From Elephas maximus indicus (taxonomy: Eukaryota > Chordata > Mammalia > Proboscidea > Elephantidae): a DNA stretch of 64,000 nucleotides. The translations under genes were made by a program, and so were the position numbers. Of the stretch, positions 23,055 through 34,292 are shown piece by piece. Position 1 is the stretch's first letter. The number at the start of each line of letters is the position of its first letter. Location: assembly GCF_024166365.1 (NCBI RefSeq), contig NC_064831.1, forward strand, positions 25,844,768-25,908,767, read 5' to 3'. A model generated the notes under the pieces. The model did not search any database. It had not been told where the DNA came from and was given only the letters and a program-made list of their open reading frames with translations.

Positions 23055-24264
23055 GAATTTCTGGCAGTTCCCTGTCGATCTACTGCCAGAAATTCAAGCT
23101 GGATTCAGAAGAGGATGTGGAATGAGAGATATCATTGCCAATGTCAGATGGATCCTGGATGAAAGGAGAGAATAACAGAAAGATGTTTACCTGTGTTTTA
23201 TTGACTATGCAAAGGCATTTGACTGTGTGGATCATAACAAATTATGGATAACATTGCAAAGAATAGGAATTCCAGAACACTTAATTGTACTCATGAGGAA
23301 ACTTTACATAGATCAAGAGGCAGTTGTTCGGACAGAACAAGGGGATACTGGTTGGTTTCAAGTCAGGAAAGTTGTGTGTCGGGGTTGTATCCTTTCACCA
23401 TATTTATTCAATCTGTATGCTGAGCAAATAATCTGAGAAGCTGGACTATATGAAGAATAATGTTGCATCAGGATTGGAAGAAGACTTATTAAAAGCCAGC
23501 GTTATGCAGATGACACAACCTTGCTGTTGAAAATGAAGAGGACTTGAAGCGCTTACTAATGAAGATCAAAGACCACAGCCTTCAGTATGGATTGCACCTC
23601 AACATAAAACAAAAATCCTCACAACTGGACCAATAACCAACCTCATGATAAGTGGAGAAAAGATTGAAGTTGTCAAGGTTTTCCCTTTACTTGGATCCAC
23701 AATCAACGCCCATGGAAGCAGCAGTCATGAAATCAAATGACACATTTCATCAGGCAGATCTGCTGCAAAAGATATCTTGAAAGTGTTCAAAAGCAAAGAT
23801 ATCCCTTTATGAACTAAGGTGCACCTGACCCAAGCCATGGTGTTTTCAATCGCCTCATATGCATGTGAAAGCTGGACAATGAATAAAGGAGACAGAGGAA
23901 GAATTGATGCCTTTGAATTACAATGTTGGTGAAGAATATTGAATACACCATGGACTGCCAGGAGAACGAACAAATCTGTTTTGGAAAAAATACAGCCAGA
24001 ATGCTCCTTAGCTGCAAGACTTCATTACACATACTCTGGGCATGTTATCAGGAGGGACTAGCACCTGGAGAAAGACATCATGCTTGGTAAAATAGAGGGT
24101 TATCGAAAAATAGGAAGACCCTCAACAAGATGGATTGACAGTGACTGCAACAGTGGGCTCAAGCATAACAATGATCATAAGGGTGGGGCAGGACTGGGCA
24201 GTGTTTTGTTCTGTTGTACATAGAGTCGCAATGGGTTGGAATTCACTCAATGGCACCAAACAAC
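23055..24264 (+). mobile_element. RTE LINE, 5'-truncated, with fold-back start
   Basis: It covers the RT domain to the 3' end. It begins with a perfect 13-base inverted repeat (23055-23067 and 23083-23095). RT peptides DHNKLWITLQRIGIPEHLIV and LSPYLFNLYAEQII are readable, and the catalytic YADD is intact at about 23505. Stops and shifts still break the frame. It ends near 'atggcaccaaacaac' without a clear A- or AAC-tail. Confidence 0.88.
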
Positions 24265-24645
24265 ATTGCCAATGATGTCTCCATAAGTAAATCCAATGAG
24301 TGTGTCTCAGGCTTTTACTTGGAAACAAAGAGTTGAACCGTAACCTACTTCTGGGATGTAACATTTTTCTAGGATTCCCTGATAGCTTATTCCCTTGACT
24401 ATCTTCAAAATACTCTAGCCACTATTTCTCCATGTCTTCTGCAAATAATTTTTCAAAGAAAATGATTGGAACATATCAAAATATACTCCTAGCACCTCTT
24501 TGTTCCTCTTTCTACACACTTTCCTGGCACTCTCACATTTGTTCAGTAGCTTCAAATTCTTCCATTGCTGTCTCTAAATCAAAAGCGACAAAACTCTTAT
24601 TTACATTTTATTTCTGAGCTATTATCTCTACTTGCAAACTTATAT
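24265..24645. other. Gene-free, unassigned
   Basis: There is no coding sequence, SINE or LTR I can name. The 61-codon ORF at 24432-24617 has no recognisable features. Confidence 0.4.
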
Positions 24646-24650
24646 GCACC

Positions 24651-27324
24651 TGTCTTAGTGAACTAGAAAAGGTGTAACAGAAATAGCATGAGAGGATGGT
24701 TTAAAAGCACAAAAATTCATTTTTTTCCCACAGTTTAGGAGGCTGTTAGGTGCCACTGAGTCGGTTCCGACTAATAGCAACCCTATGCACAACAGAACGA
24801 AACACTGCCCAATCCTGGGACACCCTTACAATTGTTATTACGCTTGAGCTCATTGTTGCAGCCACTGTGTCAATCCACCTCGTTGAGTGTCTTCCTCTTT
24901 TTTGCTGATCCTCTACTTTGCCCAGCATGATGTCCTTCTCCAGGGACTGATCCCTCCTGACAACACGTCCAAAGTATGTAAAGCGCAGTCTCAGCATCCT
25001 TGCTTCTAAGGAGCATTCTGATTCTACTTTTTCCAAGACAGGTTTGTCTGTTCTTTTGGCAGTCCATGGTATATTCAATATTCTTCACCAACACCACAAT
25101 TCAAAGGCCTCAATTCTTCGGTCTTCTTTCTTCGTTGTCCAGTTTTCACACACATATGATGCAATTGAAAACACCATGGCTTGGGTCAGGTGCACCTTAG
25201 TCTTCAAGGTGACATCTTTGCTTTTCGACACATTAAAGAGATCCTTTGCAGCAAATATACCCCATGCAATGTTTCTTTTGATTTCTTGACTGTTGCTTCC
25301 ATGGCTGCTGATTGTGGGTCTAAGTAAAATGAAATCCTTGACAACTTCAATCTTTTCTCCATTTATCATGGTGTTGCTTATTGGTCCAGTTGTGAGGATT
25401 TTTGTTTTTTTTTATGTTGAGGTGCAATTCATACTGAGGGCTGTGGTCTTTGATATTTATTAGTAAGTGCTTCAAGTCCTCTTCACTTTCAGCAAGCAAG
25501 GGTGTGTCATCTGCATAACACAGGTTGTTAATGAGTTTCCCTCCAATTCTGATGCCCCATTCTTCTTCATATAGTCCAGCTTCTGGTATTATTTGCTCAG
25601 CATACAGATTGAATAAGTATGGTGAAGGAATACAACCCTGGTGCACACCTTTCCTGACTTTAAACCAATCGGTATCCCCTTGTTCTGTCCGAACAACTGC
25701 CTCTTGATCTATGTAAAGTTTTCTCATGAGCACAATTCAGTGTTCTGGAATTCCCATTCTTCACAATGTTATCCGTAATATGTTATAATCCACACAGTCG
25801 AATGCCTTTGCATAGTCAGTAAAACACAGGTAAACATCCTTTTCGTATTCTCTGTTTTCAGCCAGGATCCATCTGACATCAACAATGATATCCCTGGTTC
25901 CACGTCCTCTTCTGAAACCGGCCTGAATTTCTGGCAGTTACCTGTTGATATACTGCTAGCCGTTTTTGAATGATCTTCAGCAAAATTTTGCTTGCGTGTG
26001 ATACTAATAATATTGTTCTACAATTTTCACATTTGGTTGGATCACCTTTCTTGGGAATAGGCATAAATGTGGATCTCTTCCAGTCAGTTGGCCAGGAAGC
26101 TGTCTTCCATATTTCTTGGCATAGACGAGTGAGCACCTCAAGCACTGCATCCGTTTGTTGAAACATCTCAATTGATATTCCATCAATTCCTGGAGCCTTG
26201 TTTTTCGCCAATGCCTTCAGAGCAGCTTGGACTTCTTCCTTCAGTACCATTGGTTCCTGATCATATGCTACCTCTTGAAATGAATGAACATCGACTAATT
26301 CTTTTTGGTACAATAACTCTGTGTATTCATTCCATTTTCTTTTAATGCTTCCTGCGTTGTTTAATATTTTCCCCATAGAATCTTTCACTATTGCAACTCG
26401 AAGCTTGAATTTTTTCTTCAGTTCTTGCAGCTTGAGAAACACCAAGTGTGTTCTTCCGTTTTGGCTTTCTATCTCCAGTTCTTTGCACATGTCATTTTAA
26501 TACTTTGTCTTCTCTAACTGTCCTTTGAAATCTTCATTTAAGTTCTTTTCCTTCATCATTTCTTCCTTTTACTTTAGCTGCTCAGCATTCAAAAGCACGT
26601 TTCAGAGTATCCTCTGACATCCATCTTGGTCTTTTCTTTCTTTCCTGTTTTTCAATGACTTCTTGCTTTCTTCATGTATGATGTCCTTGATGTCATTCCA
26701 CAGCTCACCTGTTCTTCGGTCACTAGTGTTCAATGTGTCAAATCTCTTCTTGAGCTGGTCTCTAAATTCAGGTGGGATAGACTCACAATTGTGTTTTGGG
26801 TCTCGTGGACTTGCTCTGATTTTCTTCAGTTTCAACTTGAACTTGCATATGAGCAATTGCACAGTCAGCCCCTGGCCTTGTTATGACTGATGATATTAAG
26901 GTTTTCCATAGTCTTTTTCCACAGATATAGTTAATTTGATTCCTGTGTGTTCCATGTGGCGAGGTCCATGTGTATAGTCGCCATTTATGTTTAGGAGGCT
27001 AGAAGTCTAAATTAAGAGCACAGGCTCTAATGGAAGACTCTCTGTCTGCCATGGGAGAAAATCCTTGTCTTTTTCAGCTTCCGTTCCTCGGTTCCTTGAT
27101 CTCCACGTTGCATATTTCCTTCCCTCTTTTGTGGGTGCTTGCTCTCTGTCTCTAATCCGTTCTTTTTATATGTCAAAACGAATTAGGTTTTGGCCACTCC
27201 CTACACTGATATGGCCTCATTAACATAACAAAGAAAACACTATTCTCAAATTGGATTACATCTTCAGGTACAGGGGTTAGGATTCCAGCACATACTTTTA
27301 GGGGACACAATTCAATCCATTACG
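24651..27324 (-). mobile_element. MaLR-type LTR split by an RTE
   Basis: The left part is 24651-24744 (TGTCTTAGTGAACTAG...) and the right part 27001-27324 (...GGGGACACAATTCAATCC). GCACC flanks both outer ends (24646-24650 and 27325-27329). The LTR alone is about 418 bp. The 27330-27485 interval after it is unassigned. Confidence 0.87.
24745..26988 (-). mobile_element. RTE LINE, 5'-truncated, 12-bp TSD
   Basis: This 2.24-kb copy has its 3' end at left (GTTAGGTGCCACTGAGTCGG) and its truncated 5' end at right. GTTTAGGAGGCT flanks it exactly (24733-24744 and 26989-27000). From right to left it encodes the region after the endonuclease and then the RT domain. NKAPGIDGISIEMF lies near 26200, YADDTPLLAESEEDLKHLL near 25500, and the C-terminal part near 24750-25080. 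Five ORFs in different frames show that it is dead, though it is among the best preserved here. Confidence 0.95.
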
Positions 27325-27485
27325 GCACCTAAAATGAAGTATATCTCAGGACATTCATTATACCTCCCCCTAGGAAATATAAAAATCACCTTTCCTCTAC
27401 TATCTAATCTTAGTTATTGGATCCATCAAGCAACCAAAGATTGTTCTTTTTCGTGCTCTGACAGAACCACACAATTAAACATTGC

Positions 27486-28660
27486 TGTAACAGTTAAGAT
27501 TGTGTGTCAACTTCGCTGGGCCATGATCCTCAGTGATTTGATAGTCATATGATGGTGTGGTCGTTTCCATGATGAGATTTGATATGTGATAAACTCCATG
27601 ATGGAATCTGCTGTGAGTAGCCAACTTGTAGAAGAGGAGTTTCCTTGGATGTGTGGCCTGCACTGAATATAAGTGGATATTCTGGCAAGGCTAGCAGGCT
27701 TTTGCTCATTCTGGATCTGTTACCAATCACCAATCTGACACAAAGGGTCCTTGCCTTTTCCTGAGTAAGAATACATGAAAAAGACGAGCTTGTCTTCAGC
27801 AAGCTTTATTTTGCTTGAGTCAAGCAAAAGGAGTCAGTGTGGGACTAAGCCTCTCCTAAAGGCTGACTCAAAAATGGAAGCAAGGATAGGGCTTATATAG
27901 GATCTGTGGAGACAATACAATAATGAATATTTAGTGGGCTTCTTTCAAGGAGCGGGTGCTTCTCAGCATGGTGGTGCACGTTAATTAGGTTGCGCATGCA
28001 TCTGGAATCCAAGATGGAACTTGCTGCTTTCAAGATAGAGTCTTCTCGGCAGCCCTTGGCATCACTTATTATGGGATATAGCACAAGCGCACCGATCTTT
28101 GGCACTACATCGCCATCTTCGGATGGCTGAGGAAGGTTAGTCACACTTTGTTTTTCTGCACATGAAGGAGCCTATAAAGGGGGAAGGGACTAGAAAAACA
28201 CTAAGAAAGAGATAATAATTCAGGGGTTGTTTCAACCTTATCTCAGGTTGACAGGGTGTGGTTCTTGTTTACCCAACTTCTAGATGGTAATCTTTTAACA
28301 GCTCTTTTGTTTTGCCAGCACAGTTAACCCTCTCTTTCTCAGATCCTGCAGCTGGCTCCTGTTCATCTGGTCTCTGGTTCTTGGGACTTCAGCTAGCAGC
28401 TTACCTGCCGTCTTGCCTGCTGATCTTTCGGATTTGTCAATCTTCACAGCCTGTGAAGAAGAGCTCTGCTCTCTGACCTGCCAATCTTGGGTTAGCAAGC
28501 CCCTGTGGCTACGTGCATCACAAGAATCCTGACCCACGGACTTGGGACATTCCAGCCTCTACAACTGTGTGAGCCATTTTCCTGATATAAATCTCTCTGT
28601 CTGTATATATCTTTATATGCTTTACTGGTTTTGCTTCTCTAGAGAACCCAGCCTAAGACG
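27486..28660 (+). mobile_element. ERVL 5' LTR (MLT2-like), split by a solo LTR
   Basis: It begins TGTAACAGTTAAGATTG, continues to 27717, resumes at 28342 and ends near 'gagaacccagcctaagac'. A primer site and gag remnants follow directly, so this is the 5' LTR of an ERVL element. Without the nested LTR it is about 550 bp. Confidence 0.82.
27718..28341 (-). mobile_element. Solo LTR with 4-bp TSD (ERV1-like)
   Basis: It is bounded by TG...CA and flanked by GATC (27714-27717 and 28342-28345). On the minus strand it has TATATAAGCCC near 27895 and AATAAA near 27808, in LTR order. A 4-bp duplication is typical of class I (gamma) ERVs. It lies inside the ERVL LTR and is therefore younger. The family is not identified. 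Confidence 0.85.
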
Positions 28661-28677
28661 TGGTACCGAGAGTGGCT
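28661..28677 (+). promoter_or_regulatory. ERVL primer-binding site, leucine tRNA-like
   Basis: TGGTACCGAGAGTGG begins directly after the LTR. It agrees, apart from two swapped bases, with the complement of the 3' end of a leucine tRNA (UAA type, recalled rather than searched). Leucine priming is what gives ERV-L its name. Confidence 0.7.
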
Positions 28678-28699
28678 CTAGGGAAGCAAAATTGTAAGG

Positions 28700-30705
28700 A
28701 TGAGTTTTCTAAATTGGTTCTCAACTATAGTTAGTCTTAAAGGTGTTGATGACTCTGCTTCCAGTAGTAAAGAGGGCACTGCTAATCCATGGTGTATGGT
28801 GGCAATTCGAATACACAAAATATCACTGCTAATAGATCAGGTATTGGTGAAAGGTGAGGCTCTGGTCAATTGCATGTTTGATACTTTCCTACAATTTTGT
28901 CAGAGTGAGAAGTATAAGGAAACTAGTTAGTTGGTCCTACTTTCGTTAGGCAAACTGGTGAAAGAAAGAGATGCACTCAGGAATTCAGAGTCAAAGCTCA
29001 AGTGCTGCATAAACGACCTCAAAGTTTCCATTTGTGCTTTGAAGGGAAGCCCTGTTTCTTATAGTAACGGAGCTGATATTGCTGAAAACCAAACTCAGAG
29101 TCTTATTGTAAGAGTGGCTAAATTACAATGCCAAATCAAATGCCAACCTCGAGAGGCATCTGAAGTTAAAGTGAGGGTATCAGTTGGGAAGAAATTGGAT
29201 TCTGAAACTTGGGATGGGGACATATTGGCAGATAATCAGGAAGCTGGAGACACTGAGCCCCTAAATTCTGTTGAATCATTCCCGCCAACGAAACCAGACC
29301 TGTGACTCCCATCTGAAGAGATTATGTTTGTCTGCTAAACCACTCTGCCCACTAACATCATTAGCCCCTCCATTCCCAGTTAGGCCAGCTGCTTCTAACA
29401 AGCCCTAGTCTGAGTCATTCCCTGGGGTATCACCTGAGGTAGATGTTTGTAAGACAATGCTGAATGTTCTCAAAACTCTTCCTCACTACTAGTTTTGGCT
29501 TCTAGACCTATAACTAGACTTAAGTCCCAGTGAGCCCCAAAAGATGAAGTATAAAGTGTGACCCAAGAGTAGATACACTATATTCCAAAAGAATTGCTTG
29601 ACTTTTCTAATATGTACAAACGGAAACCTGGGGAATATGTGTGGGAATGGCTACTAAGGGTGTGGGATAATGATGCAAGGAACATTAAGATGGATCAGTC
29701 TCAGTTTATTGGTATGGGATCACTAAGCACAGACTCCTCATTCAGTGTTTCAGCTCGAGAAGTTAGGAAAGGATCTAATAGTTTGTTTCAGTTGCTGAAG
29801 CATGGATTACGTGGTGGCCTACGCTAAATCAAGTTGAAATATCAGACTTGCCTTGGTATACTGTAGAAGAAGGTATCCAAAGCCTTAGGGAAATTGGCAT
29901 GCTAGAGTGGATTTATTAGGTTAGACCCACAGACCCACTCTTGGAGTGCCCAGAGAACACACTGATTACTACAACAGTGAGGAACAAATTTCTGAAGGGA
30001 GCCCCAACATCCTTGAAGACTATTGTGATTGCTATTTTATGTAAATCAGATTTGACAGTGGGAACTGCCCTAACTGAATTAAGACACCTAAGTTTGATGG
30101 GGCTGTTTGGACCCCGTGGTAGTAGAGGCCAAGTGACAGCACTCAATGGACAAAGACAAGGTGACTGTGGATACAGTAATGGACATCAGAGTCAAAGCAG
30201 TAATCAGAATAGTCTGACTCATATGGACTTATGGTGCTGGCTACTAAGTTATGGTGTCCCTAGGAGTGAAACAGATAAGAAACCTACTAAGTATTTTCCT
30301 GATCTGTACAAATAGAGTAAACCCTGGTGGCGTAGTGGTTAAGTGCTACGGCTGCTAACCAAAGGGTCAGCAGTTCAAATCCGCCAGGTGCTCCTTGGAT
30401 ACTCTATGGGGCAGTTCTACTCTGTCCTGTAGGGTCACTATGAGTCGGAATCAACTAGATGGCACTGGGTTTGGTTTGGTTTGGTTTTGGTACAAATAGA
30501 TGAATTCTAAGTCAAGTGAACAGCAGTCTAACCCGAATTACCAAAATAAAGAGTCATAGTCCCTCAATTAATTCCCAGACTTGAGCAAGTTTACAGACCC
30601 ACAACCCCTTGACTGAAGCGGAGGCCAATTCCTCTTGAGGAAGGACTCCAATACACTGCCAAAAACTTATCCTGCTAACCATTCTCCCAGCCTTCCCCAA
30701 AGGGA
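28700..30705 (+). pseudogene. ERVL gag remnant
   Basis: Gag-like coding starts at ATG 28700. An in-frame TAG at 28928 separates two open parts (28700-28930 and 28931-29305), and the same frame returns at 29594-29827 (LDFSNMYKRKPGEYVWEWLL). After a frameshift, 29941-30315 continues (TTVRNKFLKGAP). An AfroSINE splits the end at 30317-30489. Capsid-like motifs match mammalian ERV-L Gag as I know it. No pol or env follows because an RTE begins at about 30717. It is an old endogenous copy without function. Confidence 0.82.
30317..30489 (+). mobile_element. AfroSINE inserted in ERVL gag
   Basis: This is a well-kept copy with box A ('ggcgtagtggttaagtgc'), box B ('cagttcaaatccgcc'), tail 'gagtcggaatcaactagatg' and a (TTTGG)n end. 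GTACAAATAGA flanks it exactly at 30306-30316 and 30490-30500, and the gag codons resume after it. Confidence 0.95.
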
Positions 30706-30716
30706 TGTATGTTCAT

Positions 30717-33700
30717 TGTTGTTGTTGTTGTTAAGTGCCATCCAGTTGATTCTGAGTCATAGCCACCCTGTGTACCATGGAAGGAAACACTGCCTGGTCC
30801 TGCATCATGCTCGCAGTCATTCATTGTTATGCTTGAGCCCATTGTTGCAGCCACTGTGTCAGTCCACCTCATTGAGGGTCTTCCATTATCACTGACCCTC
30901 TACCAAGCATGATGTCCTTTCCAGGGACTGATCCCTCCTGACAACATGTCCAAAGTATGTGAGACACAGTCTTACCATCCTTGCTTCTAAGGGGCCTTCT
31001 AGTTGTACTTCTTCCAAGACAGATTTATTCATTCTTTTGGCAGTCCATGGTATCAATATTCTTCACCAACACCGCAATTCAAAGGCATCAATTCTTCTTG
31101 TTCTTCCTTAGTCGTTGTCCATCTTTCGAATGCACATAATGCAACTGAACATATTATGGCTTGGGTCAGGCACACGTTAACTCCTCAAGGTAACATCTTT
31201 GCTTTTCAACACTTTAAAGACGTCTCTTGTAGCAATGTCTTTTGAATTCTTGACTGCTGCTTCCATGGTTGTTGACTGTGGACACAAATTAAATCCTTGA
31301 AAACTTCAGTCTTTTACCCATTTATCATGATGTGGCTTATTGGTCCAGTTGTGAGGATTTTTGTTTTATGTTGAGTTGTAATCCATACTGAAGGCTGTAT
31401 TCTTTGATCTTCATTAGTAAGTCTTCAAGTCCTCTTCACTTTCACCAAGCAAGGCAGTGTTGTCTGCATAACAAAGCTAATGAGTCTTCCTCCAATCCTG
31501 ATGCCCTGTTCTTCATACAGTCCAATTTCTCCTACTATTTTTTCTGCATACAGATTGAATAGGTATGGTGAAAGGATACAACCCTGACGCACACCTTTCC
31601 TGACTTTAAACCAATCAGTATCCCCTTGTTCTGTCCGAACAACTGCCTCTTGATCTATGTAAAGGTTTCTCATAAGCACAATTCAGTGTTCTGGAATTCC
31701 CATTTTTCACAATGTTATCTATAATTTGTTATGATCCACACAGTTGAGTGCCTTTGCATAGTCAATAAAACACAAGTAAACATCTCTCTGGTATTCTCTG
31801 CTTTCAGCCAGCACCCACCTGACATTAGCAATGATATTTCTGGTTCCACATCCTCTTCTAAATCCGGCCTGAATTTCTGGCAGTTCCCTGTCAATATACT
31901 GCTGCAGCCACTTCTGAATGATTTTCAGCAAAATTTTGCTTGCATATGATAATGATAACATTTGATAATTTCTGCATTCAGTTGGATCACCTTTCTTGGG
32001 AATAGGCATAAATATGGATCTCTTCCAGTTGGTTGGTTAGGTAACTGTCTTCCACATTTCTTGGCATAGGTGAGCGAGCACTTCCAGCACTGCATCTGTT
32101 TGTTGAAACATCTCAATTGATATTCCATCAATTCCTGGACCCTTGTTTTTTGCCAATGCCTTCAGGGCAACTTGGACTTCTTCCTTCAGTATCATTGGTT
32201 CCTGATCATGCTACCTCTTGAAATGGTTGAATGTCGACTAATTCTTTTTGGTACAATGCCTCTGTGTATTCCTTCCATCTTCTTTTGATGCTTCCTGTGT
32301 CGTTTAATATTTTCCCCATAGAATCCTTCACTGTTGCAACTTGAAGCTTGAATTTTTTCTTCAGTTCTTTCAGCTTGAGAAATGCCAAGTGAGTTCTTCC
32401 CTTTTGGTTTTCTATCTCCAGCTCTTTGCATATGTCATTATAATACTTTGTCTTCTTGAGCCACCCCTTGAAATCTGCTGTTCAGTTCTTTTACGTCATC
32501 ATTTCTTCCTTTTGCTTTAGCTGCTCGACATTCGAGAGGAAGTTTCAGAGTCACCTCTGACACCCATCTTGGTCTTTTCTTTCTTTCCTGTCTTTTCAAT
32601 GACTTCTTCCTTTCTTCATGTATGATGTCCTTGGACAACTCATCTGGTCTTCAGTCATTAGTGTTCAATGCGTCAAATCTCTTCTTGAGCTGGTCTCTAA
32701 ATTCAGGTGGGATATACTCAAGACCGTATTTTGGCTCTCCTGGACTTGCTCTGATTTTCTTCAGTTTCAGCTTGAACTTGCGTATGAGCAATTGATGGTC
32801 TGTTCCACAGCCAGCCCCTGGCCTTGTTATGACTGATGATATTAAGGTTTTCCATGGTCTTTTTCCACAGATGTAGTTGATTTGATTCTTGTGTGTTCCA
32901 TCTTGCAAAGTCCATGTATATAATCGCCGTTTACATTGGTGAAGAAAGGGTATTTGCAATGAAGAAGTTGTTGGTCTTGCAAAATTCTATCATTTGATCT
33001 CTGGCATTGTTTCTATCACCACGACTGTATTTTCCAACTACCGATCCTTCTTCTCTGTTTCCAACTTTTGCATTCCAATCGCCAGTAATTACCAGTGCAT
33101 TCTGATTGCATGTTCGATCAATTTCAGACTGCATAAGTTGTTAAAAATCTCTGATTTCTTCATCTTTGTCCTTAGTGGTTGGTGTGTAAAGTTGTATAAT
33201 AGTTGTATTAAGAGGTCTTCATTGTAGGCGTAAGGATATTATCCTATCACTGACAGCATTGTACTTCAGGATAAATCTCGAAATGTTCTTTTTGACGATG
33301 AATGTAACACCATTCCTTTTCTTGGCATAGTAGAGTATATGATTGTCTGATTCAGAATGGCCAACATGATATTGATGTTTATGCATTCCATTTCATTTTT
33401 GATGATTTCCAATTTTCCTAGAGTCATACTTTGTACAATCCAGGTTCCGATTATTCATGGATATTTGCAGCTGTTTCTTCCCTTTTTGAGTCATGCCACA
33501 TCAGCAAATGAAGGCCCTGAAAGCTTGACTCCATCCACATCATTAAGGTTGACTCTACTTTGAGGAAGCAGTTCTTCCCCAGTCGTCTTTTGAGTACCTT
33601 CCAACCTGGGGGCTCGTCTTCTGGCACTATATCAGACAACGTTCCACTGCTATTCATAAGGTTTTCACTGGGTAATTCTTTTCAGAAGTAGACAGCTGGA

Positions 33701-33826
33701 TCCTTCTTCCTCGTCTGTCTTAGTCTGGAATCTCAGATACCCTCCTGGTATCTGAATATTGGTGGTATAGCTTCCAGCATTATAGCAACATGCAAGCCCC
33801 CACAGTACAAACTGACAGACAAGTAT
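30717..33826 (-). mobile_element. RTE LINE, nearly full length, inactivated
   Basis: About 3.1 kb, close to the usual RTE length. From right to left it holds the 5' leader ('ggaagaaggatccagctgtc') and the endonuclease domain (ITGDWNAKVGNREEG near 33050-33100). The linker follows, then the RT domain (CVDHNKL, VRQGCILSPYLFNLYAE near 31560-31620), the C-terminal part, and a (GTT)n end on the plus strand. The catalytic YADD is disturbed by a shift and a D-to-N change near 31465. Multiple frame breaks inactivate it. No clear TSD was found. Confidence 0.92.
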
Positions 33827-33835
33827 CTGTCACAG

Positions 33836-34292
33836 GGCTGTAGAGGCTAGAATGTCCCAAGTCTGTGGGTCAGGCTAGAGGCTTCTCCTGAATCACATAG
33901 CCACCGTGGCTGAGGAACTCAAGATCAGCAAGTCTGACAGCAGGGCTCTGGCTCACAGGCTATGAAGACCAATGAATCCCAAAATAGCAGGCAAGACGGT
34001 AGGTAAACTGCTAGCTCAAGTCCCAAGAACCAGAGGTCAGATAAACAACAGCCACCTACACCATCCAGAGCGAGCAAAAGCTGACAAGCCTTGCCAGAAA
34101 GTTCATTTATAGTATACAGGCCATACCTCCAAGGAAACTGTTTCAACTGATTGGCTACTCACAGCAGATCCTCTCATGGAGGTTGTCACATTGTATCACA
34201 TCTCCTCGTAGAAGTGACTGCATCATCATAAAACTGCCAAACTACTGAGAATCATGGCCCAGCCATGTTGACACACAACCTTAATGATCACA
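33836..34292 (-). mobile_element. ERVL/MLT2-like LTR, truncated
   Basis: The minus-strand reading starts TGTGATCATTAAGGTTGTG and follows the LTRs at 688 and 27486. The U5 end is missing, because the RTE starts where it should be. It is opposite in orientation to the ERVL element to its left, so it is not that element's 3' LTR. Confidence 0.78.

Noticed and set aside
24432-24617. 61-codon ORF in unassigned sequence
   Set aside because: Short and featureless; expected by chance.
33836-34292. 3' LTR of the ERVL element at 27.5 kb
   Set aside because: It is in the opposite orientation and lacks its U5 end, so it is an independent LTR.
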